From positions 5,849-69,848 of the forward strand of contig HF993346.1 of NCBI GenBank assembly GCA_000433875.1: a stretch of DNA of 64,000 nt, in the 5' to 3' direction. Shown piece after piece: positions 26,102-35,021 of the stretch. The DNA is from Firmicutes bacterium CAG:884. Lineage in GTDB: Bacteria > Bacillota_I > Bacilli_A > RF39 > UBA660. The position numbers were made by a program, and so were the translations under genes. A model generated the notes under the pieces. It saw only the letters and a list, made by a program, of their open reading frames with translations. It made no database searches and was not told the DNA's origin. Each line of letters opens with the position of its first letter. Positions within the stretch are counted from its first letter, which is position 1.

Positions 26102-27733
26102 ATGAATAAGAAAAAATTATTTATTATTATGTTTTGTGTAATATTAATGGTTTTTGTTTTTACTGGTTCTGTTGCATATTACAGATATACGTTAGAGGGC
26201 AAAATAATTGCTTCAACTGGTAATGCTGTATTTAATGTTACGGGAATTAATAATGAAACTAAAATAATTGATTTGGGTAATACATTGTTGCCGGGTGATA
26301 GGGGTTCTTTTACTGTTACTTTAGATAGTACGGGATCGACTGTTGATATGTATGCAACGTTAAAGATTGATAGAAAAGTTTTGCCTGATAATTTGAAGTT
26401 TTATTCAACAAGTGATTATAAGTCAGAGATTAAAACTTATTATTCTTTTTTAGAGGTTAGTGGTACTAAAAGTGAAACTTTAACAATATATTGGTACTGG
26501 AATCCTTTTAAGGATGATGAAGATGATAATAAGTATATTGGTAAGAGTTTAAGTGCTGATATAAGTGTTAGTGCGGTTCAGATAAGTGAATATGCGATGA
26601 TGAAGAATGGGTATAGTGCCAAATCAGAGTTTTGGAATAATACATATAAAAAATATATAAGAACAATTACTTTTGGAAATGATTTGAGTAATTTACCAAG
26701 TAGTTGCACGGAAGAAAACTTATGTTGGGATATATCAGGTAGTTCAACTCAAAATAAAAAGGTATATGGTTATTTAATAGATAGTGGATTAACAGTATCT
26801 GAAACGGATAGTAGTACAAGTACAACTACTGAAAAAACATTATATAATTTATATATAGTAAGTGATGCACCAATTTTTGCACCATCTAGCTGTACTGGAA
26901 TGTTTAGGGAATTTAAAAATCTAGTGCAAATCAATTTTAATAATAATTTTAATACCTCAAAAGTAACAAATATGAGTTGGATGTTTTTTAATTGTACGTC
27001 CTTAACAAGTTTAGATTTAAGTAATTTTAATACATCAAACGTAACAAATATGTCTGATATGTTTTATAAATGTTCATCTTTAACAACTCTAGATTTAAGT
27101 AGTTTTAACACATCAAATGTTACAAATATGTGGCAAATGTTTGCTAGCTGTTCATCATTAACGAGTTTGAATTTAGGTAATTTTAATACATCAAAAATAA
27201 CAGATATGTCTGATATGTTTAATAGTTGTTCATCTTTAACTAATCTAGATTTAAGTCATTTTAATACATCAAAAGTAACAGATATGAGTAATATGTTTAG
27301 AAATTGTTCATCCTTAATAAGTTTGGATTTAAGTGGTTTTAATACATCAAAAGTAACAGATATGAGATATATGTTTTGTGGCTGTTCATCCCTAACAAAT
27401 TTAGATTTAAGCGGTTTTAATACCTCAAATGTAACAAATATGATGAATATGTTTGGAGGTTGCTCATCATTAACAAACCTAGATTTAAGTAATCTTAATA
27501 CATCGAAAGTAACAAATATGAATAATATGTTTTCTGATTGTTCAAAACTTACAACAACAATTAATATAATGAATGCAAATGTAACCAATTATGAATATAT
27601 GTTTTATAATGCTGCAACCGATCCTAATGCCAAAATAACAGTTAACTATATTGCTGCTGCAAGTACACTTGTAGATAATATGATTGCAACCAAATCATAT
27701 AATAGTAATGTAGTAAAAGGCATACAAATATAA
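26102..27733 (+). CDS. Surface protein with 26-residue DUF285/BspA-like repeats
   Basis: 543 aa. N-terminal signal/anchor (LFIIMFCVILMVFVFTGSVAYY). The first domain, about residues 30-160, with LGNTLLPGDRGSFTVTLD resembles TasA/CalY-type secreted proteins. A conserved linker follows (KNGYSAKSEFWNN, ITFGNDLSNLPS). Eight 26-residue repeats then run from about residue 283 to 490, each like FNTSKVTDMSNMF..CSSLTSLDLS. A capping region ends in YNSNVVKGIQI. ATG 26102 follows AGGTGAG; an earlier in-frame start has no such site. No LPXTG-like motif is present. Two more members occur in this window. Probably binds host or other cell surfaces. Confidence 0.88.
   Translation: MNKKKLFIIMFCVILMVFVFTGSVAYYRYTLEGKIIASTGNAVFNVTGINNETKIIDLGNTLLPGDRGSFTVTLDSTGSTVDMYATLKIDRKVLPDNLKFYSTSDYKSEIKTYYSFLEVSGTKSETLTIYWYWNPFKDDEDDNKYIGKSLSADISVSAVQISEYAMMKNGYSAKSEFWNNTYKKYIRTITFGNDLSNLPSSCTEENLCWDISGSSTQNKKVYGYLIDSGLTVSETDSSTSTTTEKTLYNLYIVSDAPIFAPSSCTGMFREFKNLVQINFNNNFNTSKVTNMSWMFFNCTSLTSLDLSNFNTSNVTNMSDMFYKCSSLTTLDLSSFNTSNVTNMWQMFASCSSLTSLNLGNFNTSKITDMSDMFNSCSSLTNLDLSHFNTSKVTDMSNMFRNCSSLISLDLSGFNTSKVTDMRYMFCGCSSLTNLDLSGFNTSNVTNMMNMFGGCSSLTNLDLSNLNTSKVTNMNNMFSDCSKLTTTINIMNANVTNYEYMFYNAATDPNAKITVNYIAAASTLVDNMIATKSYNSNVVKGIQI
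26948..27571 (+). repeat. Eight tandem 78-bp coding repeats
   Basis: Repeat starts (codon for the first Phe or Leu) at 26948, 27026, 27104, 27182, 27260, 27338, 27416 and 27494, an exact 78-bp period. Copies share most positions, so the array could expand or shrink by recombination. The last copy is incomplete at its end. Confidence 0.9.
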
Positions 27734-27741
27734 TATAAATT

Positions 27742-27764
27742 GATAGGGAAACCTATCTTTTTTT
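27742..27764 (+). terminator. Terminator of the repeat surface protein gene
   Basis: GATAGG (27742-27747), GAAA loop, CCTATC (27752-27757), then seven T. A TGTTATACT extended -10 (27774-27782) follows for the next gene. Confidence 0.85.
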
Positions 27765-27796
27765 ATAAAAAAATGTTATACTTATTAGGGATGAAT

Positions 27797-28468
27797 ATGT
27801 TTGAAAGAGTAGAATTATTATTAGAAGAAAAAATAAATAAATTAAAAGATAAAACTATACTTGTACTAGGAGTAGGTGGAGTAGGATCTTATACAGTTGA
27901 AACCTTAATAAGAAATCCTATTAAAAAAATAATTATAATAGATGCTGACGTTGTTGATATAACTAATTTAAATAGACAATTATTTACTAATCAAAATAAT
28001 ATTGGTTTAAAAAAAGTTGATGAACTTGAAAAAAGAATTAAAAGTATAAATCCATACATTGAAATAAAAAAGATAGATAAGTTTATTGATGAAAATAATA
28101 TTCAATTATTATTTGAAGAAAAAGTAGATTATATAGTTGATGCTTGTGATAGTATTAAAACAAAAGAAATATTAATAAAAGAATGTTTAGAAAGAAAAAT
28201 AAAGTTTATTTCTTGTATGGGAACTGCTAAAAAGTTAGATCCAACAAAATTAGAAATAACTGATATAAGAAAAACAAGTTATGATCCTCTTGCTAAAAGA
28301 ATAAGAAAAATGGTTAAAGATGAAAAAATAAATGGGAAAATACCTGTTATATGTTCTACAGAAAAACCACAAGAAATAAAAAAATTAGGAAGTATATCAT
28401 TTGTACCGAGTGTAGCTGGAATATATATCACAAGTTATATAATAAATGATATAATAGGTGAAAAATGA
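27797..28468 (+). CDS. tcdA: tRNA threonylcarbamoyladenosine dehydratase (TcdA-like, ThiF/HesA family)
   Basis: 223-aa E1-like enzyme. TcdA adenylates and cyclises t6A37 to ct6A in ANN-reading tRNAs. It has the dinucleotide-type ATP loop ILVLGVGGVGSYTVE, the DADVVDITNLNRQ segment typical of this family, and VPSVAGIYITSYIIND near the C-terminus. The likely start is the second of two close ATGs (27797) behind AGGG. It follows an extended -10 promoter, and its stop overlaps the next gene (ATGA). Other ThiF-like roles cannot be fully excluded, but the short single-domain form fits TcdA. Confidence 0.85.
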   Translation: MFERVELLLEEKINKLKDKTILVLGVGGVGSYTVETLIRNPIKKIIIIDADVVDITNLNRQLFTNQNNIGLKKVDELEKRIKSINPYIEIKKIDKFIDENNIQLLFEEKVDYIVDACDSIKTKEILIKECLERKIKFISCMGTAKKLDPTKLEITDIRKTSYDPLAKRIRKMVKDEKINGKIPVICSTEKPQEIKKLGSISFVPSVAGIYITSYIINDIIGEK

Positions 28469-28962
28469 AAGAGAAAATAAAAAATATAAAAGGTAATCTG
28501 TTGTTAATATCAAATGATGAAGAATTAATGGATGTAGCATCAAAAAATAAAAATATTGATGAATCTTATACATTAAGTAGTATTAATAATAAAGAAAAAA
28601 ACAAAAATAAATTAAAATTAGGTAATAAAAAAATACAAATTAATAAAATAAAAAGATATTTTAATAAAAAATCAATTGATTATATAGTAGTTGATTATAA
28701 ACTCATAAAAGATTTTTTACCAAGATTTGTTAAAAATAGCATTTATTTAAATAGAGGTAATTTATATTTTTATAATTTGGAAAAAGAAAATGAAATTGTT
28801 AAAAAATATCAAAGATATAAAGCTGAAATAAAAGAAAACAAAGAATATATTGAAATAAATAATAAAAATACTAAAAATAATATAATAAAAGATAATTATT
28901 ATATATTTAAAGATAAAAAAGATAAAATATTAGATAAATTAAGCGATTTAATAACTTCGTGA
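28465..28962 (+). CDS. Unknown lysine/asparagine-rich protein
   Basis: 165 aa, extremely rich in Lys, Asn and Ile, soluble, no signal or membrane segment, no motif recognised. It begins MKEKIKNIKGNLLLISNDEELMD and has a possible small alpha/beta domain (IDYIVVDYKLIKDFLP). It overlaps tcdA by ATGA and lies 8 bp before smc, so it is part of that operon. Composition is more AT-driven than its neighbours, which suggests weak purifying selection. Confidence 0.65.
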   Translation: MKEKIKNIKGNLLLISNDEELMDVASKNKNIDESYTLSSINNKEKNKNKLKLGNKKIQINKIKRYFNKKSIDYIVVDYKLIKDFLPRFVKNSIYLNRGNLYFYNLEKENEIVKKYQRYKAEIKENKEYIEINNKNTKNNIIKDNYYIFKDKKDKILDKLSDLITS

Positions 28963-28970
28963 GGTGTAAT

Positions 28971-31880
28971 ATGTATTTAAAGAAAATAACTATAAAAGGA
29001 TTTAAATCATTTGCAGACAAAACAATATTTGATTTAGACAAAGGAATAACAGGAATAGTAGGTCCTAATGGATCTGGTAAATCTAATGTTGTTGATGCTG
29101 TAAGGTGGGTGTTAGGTGAACAATCTACTAAATCACTGCGTGCTAATGATAGTATGACAGATGTTATATTTGCAGGATCTAAAAGCCGTGAAAAAAGCAA
29201 TCAAGCATATGTTGCAATAACATTTGATAATACTGATAAATTTATGAATCTTGACTATAATGAAATTGAAATTAAAAGACAAGTATATATAGACGGAACA
29301 AATGAATATTATATCAATAATGAAAAAGTAAGATTAAAAGATATAACAGAGTTTTTGATTGATAGTAATATTGGTAAGGAATCATTTAATATTATTTCAC
29401 AAGGAAAAATAGAAGATATTTTATCAAGTAAACCCGAAAATAGAAGACTAGTATTTGAAGATGCAGCTGGTGTTTTAAAATATAAAAAAAGAAAAGAAGA
29501 AGCTAATAAAAAATTGGAGAGGACTTCTAATAATATAGATAGAATCAATGATATTATAAATGAACTTGAAGTGCAAGTTGAGCCTTTAAAAGAAGAAGCA
29601 AGAAAAGTTGATGAATATAATAAATTAACAGAAGATTTAAAAGATGTGGAAATCGCTCTTGTTGCATCGGATATTACTAAATATAATGAAGAATATAAGT
29701 CTTTAAAAGAAAAAATTGACGCTTTAAATAAAGAATTATTGAATTTAGAAACCGAAAAAAATAAAGGGGAAGCAATTAGTATTAACAATAAATTAGAACT
29801 TGAAAAATATGATAAAGAAATAAATGAATTGAATAAGAATCTAATTGAATTAACAAGTAAAGTTGAACAAGTAAATACTAAAAGATTAATGATAATTGAA
29901 AGAGCTAAATATGAAGCAAGTGATTCAAAAACACATAGTATATTACTTGAACAAAAAGAAAAAGAAATAAGTATTAAAAATAATATTGAGATTTTAAAGA
30001 GTAATATTTTAGAGTTAAAAGAACAAAAGAGTAATTTAGAAAATAAAAAGAATGAATTAAATAAAGAAGAAAATGAATTACTTAAAAAAAGAGAAGAATA
30101 TGATAAAAAATTAAAAGGTTTAAATTATATTAAAAATAAAACAGAAATTCAAATTGATTCATTAAATGATCGAATTATAAATAATGATAGTATGCCATAT
30201 GGAGTTAAGGAAATACTTAATAATCCGAAATTAGATGTTGAAGGCACTATTGGATCTTTGATTGAAATTAACAAAGGCTATGAAGAAGCAATTGCAACTG
30301 CACTTGGTGCTTCTATATCTTATATAATAACGCTTGATGAAGAAAAGGCTAAAGAAGGTATTAGATATTTAAAAGAAAATAAGCTTGGCAGAGCTACGTT
30401 TTTTCCAATCAATATAATTAAAAGTAAATATTTAAATATTGATATTAATTTTGATGGTTATAAAGGAATTGCTTCTGATTTTGTAAAAACAAATGAAAAA
30501 TATAAAAATATAATTGAAAATCAATTAGGTAATATACTAGTTGTAGATAATTTAGATAATGCAAGTTTGCTTGCTAAAAAGATTAATTATCAGTATCGTA
30601 TTGTAACATTATCTGGAGAAATAATTCATTCTGGTGGTTCATTAACAGGTGGAATAAATAAAGTACGTAATATTATTAATGATAAATTAGAACTTGAAAA
30701 ATTAATTAGTAGTAAAGAAGAAATTATAAATAATATAAAAGATAATGAAAATAGTATTAATGAAATAGATTATAAAATATCTAATTTAGATAGTAAAAAA
30801 GAAAATAATAAAATATATGAATTAGAAGAAAATATTAATGCTAAAAATAAATCATTAGAACAGTTAAATAAAGAACTATTATTAGTACAAAATGAAATTG
30901 ATGATTTAAATAATAAATTAGGTAATAATTTATCGAAAGTTGAAGAAGAAATAACTGAAGAATATAATAATTTATTAAAAGAAAAAGAGTTATTAAATCA
31001 GAAATTAAACAAAATAAAAGAAGAAAGAAATAATTTATATACTGATTCTAATTCACTTGATTTTATAAATAAAAAAGTAACAAGTGAAATAACTAATAAA
31101 ACGAAAGAACAAAATGAATACAATTTAATGGTAACAAAATTAGATGGTAAACTAGATAATTTATTAAATAACTTATCAGAAAATTATAATATGACATATG
31201 AAAAAGCTAAAGAATATAAATTAGAATTTGATGAAAATAAATCTAGAAGTATGGTTAATTCTTTAAAAAGACAAATTAAAGATTTAGGAACTATAAGTAC
31301 AGGAGCTAGTGAATTATATAAACAAGTAAGTGAAAGATATGAGTTTTTATTAAAACAAAGAGAAGATTTGGTAAGAGCGGAAAATATGCTTTTAGAAGTT
31401 ATTGAAGAAATGGATAAACAAATGTCAAATGACTTTATAAAAACGTTTGAACAAATAAGAGCTAATTTTAAAGTTGTGTTTAAAGAATTATTTAGAGGTG
31501 GAGATGCTGATCTAAAACTAACTAATCCAGATGATATATTAAATACAGGAATTGATATAATTGCATTTCCGCCAGGGAAAAAACTTGGTAAAACGGTGTT
31601 TTTATCAGGTGGTGAAAAAACATTTACGGCAATATCTATATTGTTTGCAATTCTAAAAACCAAACAGATACCATTTTGCATATTCGATGAAGTTGAAGCT
31701 GCTTTAGATGAAGCTAATGTTGTATCGTTTGGCGAATATGTTCAAAAATTGAAATCAGAAACTCAATTTATAATAATAACACATAAAAAGAAAACAATGG
31801 AATTTGCTGATAGTTTATATGGAATAACAATGCAAGAATCTGGGGTTTCTAAATTAGTTAGCGTTAAATTGAAAGTATAG
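28971..31880 (+). CDS. smc: Chromosome segregation protein SMC
   Basis: Condensin ATPase that organises and separates chromosomes with ScpA and ScpB. It is 969 aa, about 200 residues shorter than the usual Bacillus protein, because the coiled-coil arms are short, a Mollicute-like trait. Walker A GPNGSGKSN near the N-terminus; the hinge region has GTIGSLIEI and SGGSLTGG; the C-terminal head has FLSGGEKTFTAISILFAIL and Walker B FCIFDEVEAALD. ATG 28971 is chosen because GAGGTG precedes it. B. subtilis neighbours rnc and ftsY are absent here; lemA and htpX follow. Confidence 0.95.
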   Translation: MYLKKITIKGFKSFADKTIFDLDKGITGIVGPNGSGKSNVVDAVRWVLGEQSTKSLRANDSMTDVIFAGSKSREKSNQAYVAITFDNTDKFMNLDYNEIEIKRQVYIDGTNEYYINNEKVRLKDITEFLIDSNIGKESFNIISQGKIEDILSSKPENRRLVFEDAAGVLKYKKRKEEANKKLERTSNNIDRINDIINELEVQVEPLKEEARKVDEYNKLTEDLKDVEIALVASDITKYNEEYKSLKEKIDALNKELLNLETEKNKGEAISINNKLELEKYDKEINELNKNLIELTSKVEQVNTKRLMIIERAKYEASDSKTHSILLEQKEKEISIKNNIEILKSNILELKEQKSNLENKKNELNKEENELLKKREEYDKKLKGLNYIKNKTEIQIDSLNDRIINNDSMPYGVKEILNNPKLDVEGTIGSLIEINKGYEEAIATALGASISYIITLDEEKAKEGIRYLKENKLGRATFFPINIIKSKYLNIDINFDGYKGIASDFVKTNEKYKNIIENQLGNILVVDNLDNASLLAKKINYQYRIVTLSGEIIHSGGSLTGGINKVRNIINDKLELEKLISSKEEIINNIKDNENSINEIDYKISNLDSKKENNKIYELEENINAKNKSLEQLNKELLLVQNEIDDLNNKLGNNLSKVEEEITEEYNNLLKEKELLNQKLNKIKEERNNLYTDSNSLDFINKKVTSEITNKTKEQNEYNLMVTKLDGKLDNLLNNLSENYNMTYEKAKEYKLEFDENKSRSMVNSLKRQIKDLGTISTGASELYKQVSERYEFLLKQREDLVRAENMLLEVIEEMDKQMSNDFIKTFEQIRANFKVVFKELFRGGDADLKLTNPDDILNTGIDIIAFPPGKKLGKTVFLSGGEKTFTAISILFAILKTKQIPFCIFDEVEAALDEANVVSFGEYVQKLKSETQFIIITHKKKTMEFADSLYGITMQESGVSKLVSVKLKV

Positions 31881-31888
31881 GAGGATAT

Positions 31889-32416
31889 ATGGAATATATA
31901 ATTATAATAATAACAGGTTTAATAGTAATATTTGTACTATTATATAATAAAGTTGTAAAACAAAATATAAGATGTAAGAATGCTTTTGCTGGTATAGATA
32001 ATCAGTTAAAAAGAAGAAGTGATTTAATACCTAATTTGGTTAATGTAACTAAAGGGTATATGAAATATGAAGCAGAAACATTAGAAAAAATAGTTAAAAT
32101 TAGGACTGATAATTTGAGTGAACTTGCTAAAACATCTAATGAGATATCAAATAATATTAAATTAATGCTTGCTAAAGCTGAAAGCTATCCTGATTTAAAA
32201 GCTGATGAAGTTTTTAAAAAATTGCAAGTTGAATTAACAGGAACAGAAGATAAGATAGCGTTTGCAAGACAATTTTATAATGATTGTGTTCAAAAATATA
32301 ATACAACAATTGAAGTTTTTCCAACAAATATAATTGCAAGTATTTTTAAATATACTAAGCTTGATTATTTTAAAATATCTGATGATGATAGAAAGGAAAT
32401 AAATATTAAATTATGA
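31889..32416 (+). CDS. lemA: LemA family protein
   Basis: 175 aa with one N-terminal transmembrane helix and a cytoplasm-opposite helical bundle. The family signature NAFAGIDNQLKRRSDLIPNL with NVTKGYMKYE is intact. Function of LemA is not settled; it is often paired with HtpX, as here (four-base overlap of the genes), suggesting a membrane quality-control unit. AGGAGG site before the ATG. Confidence 0.92.
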   Translation: MEYIIIIITGLIVIFVLLYNKVVKQNIRCKNAFAGIDNQLKRRSDLIPNLVNVTKGYMKYEAETLEKIVKIRTDNLSELAKTSNEISNNIKLMLAKAESYPDLKADEVFKKLQVELTGTEDKIAFARQFYNDCVQKYNTTIEVFPTNIIASIFKYTKLDYFKISDDDRKEINIKL

Positions 32417-33294
32417 TATTTGAAAGTGTTAATCAAAATAAAACAAAAACAACTTTTATTGTAATGCTATTCTTTATACTTATTGGTTTATTTGTTTATT
32501 TTCTTGCTTATATATTTGGGGAAGATTCTGAACTTGCTTTTATAATAGCAACTATTGTATCTAGTATTTCATCAATTATTTCTTACTTTTTATCGGATAA
32601 AATTGTTATTAAAGCTAATCACGCTAGAGAAGCAACTAGGGAAGAGTATTTGGAATTAAATGAAATACTTGAGGCTTTATGTTTGGGCTCTGGTTTACCA
32701 AAACCTAAATTATATGTTATGGATAGTAGTTCACCAAATGCTTTTGCAACTGGTAGAAACCCTAATAATGCAGTAGTTTGTGTTACAACAGGATTACTTG
32801 AAAAACTTGATAAATATGAGTTAGAAGGTGTTATTGCTCATGAATTATCACATATTAAGAATTATGATATACTACTTTCAACGGTTGCAACAGTTATGGT
32901 TGGTGGAATATCTATTATAGCCGATTCGATTTCAAGAGGATTTTTTAGAAGCCGTAGTGATGATGATGATTCAAAAGCTAGTGCAATTATTATGATAATT
33001 GGCTTAACATTTATAATTTTGGCTCCTATTTTTTCAAAATTATTACAACTTGCTTTATCGAGAAACAGAGAATATTTAGCAGATAGTTCAGCTGTACAAA
33101 TAACTAGAAATAAAGATGGATTAATTAATGCTTTAAAGAAGATTTCTAGTGATCCGAATGTTGTTACAACTGCTAATAAGGCAACTGCTTCAATGTATAT
33201 TGCTGATCCTTTCAAAAAAGAAGAGAGGGATAGTTTGTTTAGTACTCATCCTAGTACAGCAAATAGAATAAAGAGATTAGAAAACATAAAATAA
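32413..33294 (+). CDS. htpX: Protease HtpX
   Basis: 293-aa zinc metalloprotease of family M48 that degrades misfolded membrane proteins. Four hydrophobic segments; the zinc motif is HELSH (in VIAHELSHIKNYD), the third ligand is Glu in NREYLADSSAV, and it ends STHPSTANRIKRLE, the usual C-terminal HPS motif. The start is coupled to lemA by ATGA-type overlap. A bidirectional terminator follows. Confidence 0.94.
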   Translation: MIFESVNQNKTKTTFIVMLFFILIGLFVYFLAYIFGEDSELAFIIATIVSSISSIISYFLSDKIVIKANHAREATREEYLELNEILEALCLGSGLPKPKLYVMDSSSPNAFATGRNPNNAVVCVTTGLLEKLDKYELEGVIAHELSHIKNYDILLSTVATVMVGGISIIADSISRGFFRSRSDDDDSKASAIIMIIGLTFIILAPIFSKLLQLALSRNREYLADSSAVQITRNKDGLINALKKISSDPNVVTTANKATASMYIADPFKKEERDSLFSTHPSTANRIKRLENIK

Positions 33295-33319
33295 GAGGAA
33301 TAAAAATTCCTCTTATTTT
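33288..33319. terminator. Bidirectional terminator between htpX and the ATP-grasp gene
   Basis: Long 14-bp stem AAAATAAGAGGAAT (33288-33301) with ATTCCTCTTATTTT (33306-33319), four-base loop. A and T on the outer sides allow use in both directions. Confidence 0.85.
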
Positions 33320-33326
33320 GTAATAT

Positions 33327-34328
33327 TTATAATTTGTGACCTAATATTTTTTCGAATTCAGGTAGAACACCTATACCGTTTGTTCTATGAGGTGGAAGTT
33401 GATATATATCATGACCTGGAAATTCATTTCCTTCAACAACAACAGGCCCTTTTGGTGTGATTGCTATATCCCAGCCAACAACACCCATTTCAGGTATAAT
33501 CGTAGATAATTCTTCGGCAAGTTTAATTGCTTCTTTGAACATTGGGATTTTGTAACCAACAATTGGTGTATTTGTTAAAGGATGATTATAATATAGATTA
33601 CCTGCTTTATCTTGAGCAGGGTAGAGAATAGTACCACTTTCTTTATCAACTGGTACAACCATTCCACCACTATTGAAATTGTCTACGCATTTACCATTTC
33701 CGATTCTAAAATATGCAACAGCAACTTTGCCATATTTTTTTTCTTTGTTATATACTGTTACCATTCTTATTGTATTAATACTACAAGGATGTAATTTATT
33801 TACTTCTTCGTGTTGAATAATTGGTTCTTCTAATAAGTACAATTTATTATCAAGTAAATGTTTAAATAAATCTCCTTCGTATTTAGATGCATCTATTTTT
33901 TCAATTCTTTTGCCACATTGTCCATCTAAAGGTTTTGCAAAGAATATTGGATGCTTTTTTATAAATGAAGTAAATTCTTTGATATTATTTTCATTGATAA
34001 CTAGAAAGTCTCTATGTAAGTATTTTTTAAACTTATTATCAAACTTATCTTTCATTAAAAAATATGGTTTATAAGTAAAATCATTATATGTTTTAATTAA
34101 TTTGTTATTTTTTCCTCTTGTCATTATGGTTTTTCTTTGTTTTGAAGACAAATTATACATTTCGAATAACATATAATCCATATAACCTGCTTGATATTTA
34201 AAACCACAAACTATCATATCAAAGAAAATAAGTATTTTGTTTTTTCCTGATCTTTCATTTACAACATTAATTTGTTTAAACATATTTTTTAAACTCATAT
34301 TAAATATTCTATTAATTACATATTTCAT
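33327..34328 (-). CDS. Sugar-transfer-associated ATP-grasp protein
   Basis: 333 aa. ATP-grasp ligase fold of the type found in capsule, teichoic-acid or lipopolysaccharide loci. Visible elements are FFAKPLDGQCGKRIEKI (ATP lysine and loop), LHPCSINTIRMVT, MVVPVD, MGVVGWDIAITPKGPVVVEGNEFPG (metal-binding acidic residues) and a GHDIYQLPPHRTNGIG end. Such proteins probably join an acidic or amino-acid group to a sugar or lipid; the substrate is unknown. GGTGAT site before the ATG. It lies divergently oriented from the ABC and sugar-transferase genes, a possible envelope cluster. Confidence 0.82.
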   Translation of the reverse strand: MKYVINRIFNMSLKNMFKQINVVNERSGKNKILIFFDMIVCGFKYQAGYMDYMLFEMYNLSSKQRKTIMTRGKNNKLIKTYNDFTYKPYFLMKDKFDNKFKKYLHRDFLVINENNIKEFTSFIKKHPIFFAKPLDGQCGKRIEKIDASKYEGDLFKHLLDNKLYLLEEPIIQHEEVNKLHPCSINTIRMVTVYNKEKKYGKVAVAYFRIGNGKCVDNFNSGGMVVPVDKESGTILYPAQDKAGNLYYNHPLTNTPIVGYKIPMFKEAIKLAEELSTIIPEMGVVGWDIAITPKGPVVVEGNEFPGHDIYQLPPHRTNGIGVLPEFEKILGHKL

Positions 34329-34372
34329 ACTATCACCAAAATAATTATATAATAATAAAAAAAAGAAAGCAA

Positions 34373-34921
34373 CTATATTAAGCGTACTTCTTTTTCTGTG
34401 TAAAACTTTTTATTTTTATTTATTCTATCAAAGAATAAAATACCATTTAAATGATCAATTTCGTGCTGGAAAGCAATTGATAAATTTTCTCTTGCACGGA
34501 TACGGACTTTATTACCATCTATATCGTAGCCATCGATTGTAACTCTAGCAAACCTTAAAACATGGCCTGGAACTTCACGATTAACGCTTAAACATCCCTC
34601 TCCTGCATCGACAGCAATCATTTCGCTTGAATTGCTTACAATAACCGGATTAACAACGACATAGTTTTGAAATTTTCCTTCTTCATATTCATCAACTATT
34701 ACAATAATTCTTTTATTTATACCAACTTGTGGAAAAGCAAGCCCCATACCTGGTCTTAATTTATACTTTTCAGAGTATTTTTCGATTTGACTATAAGTTA
34801 AATGTTTAATGATATTATCAATTAATTTCTTTTCTTCGTTACTGATTGGAAAAGTTGCATCTGAAGAAATCATCCTTAAATGTTTATCTTTTTCGTCTAA
34901 TATTTTGACAGGTTTAAACAT
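34373..34921 (-). CDS. def: Peptide deformylase
   Basis: 182 aa. Removes the N-terminal formyl group from new proteins. Motif 1 GMGLAFPQVG (usually GxGLAAPQ; Phe in place of one Ala), motif 2 EGCLSV with the metal-binding Cys, motif 3 QHEIDHLNG with the two His ligands and Glu. It is the long type found in Gram-positives, with a loop between motifs. ATG 34921 follows AGGGATGTGAT. Monocistronic or expressed with the neighbouring ATP-grasp gene (45-bp gap). Confidence 0.94.
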   Translation of the reverse strand: MFKPVKILDEKDKHLRMISSDATFPISNEEKKLIDNIIKHLTYSQIEKYSEKYKLRPGMGLAFPQVGINKRIIVIVDEYEEGKFQNYVVVNPVIVSNSSEMIAVDAGEGCLSVNREVPGHVLRFARVTIDGYDIDGNKVRIRARENLSIAFQHEIDHLNGILFFDRINKNKKFYTEKEVRLI

Positions 34922-34976
34922 ACTATCACATCCCTGTAAATAATTGTAACACATTTTTTAAAAATATCAAAATCTA

Positions 34977-35005
34977 TTGTTAAAAAAAGTAAAATCGTTT
35001 ATAAT
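34977..35005 (+). promoter_or_regulatory. Promoter of the divergent ABC gene
   Basis: TTGTTA (34977-34982), 17 bp, TATAAT (35000-35005). The start of transcription would be near 35012, so any translation start before that, including the longest possible frame from 34977, is ruled out. Confidence 0.75.
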
Positions 35006-35021
35006 AAGAATGGTGAATGGT

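Noticed and set aside
26948..27571. CRISPR-like array
   Set aside because: The 78-bp repeats have no spacers and encode the 26-residue protein repeat in frame.
34977..35021. Longer N-terminus for the ABC gene
   Set aside because: The TTGTTA/TATAAT promoter lies inside that extension, so it is not transcribed from that promoter.
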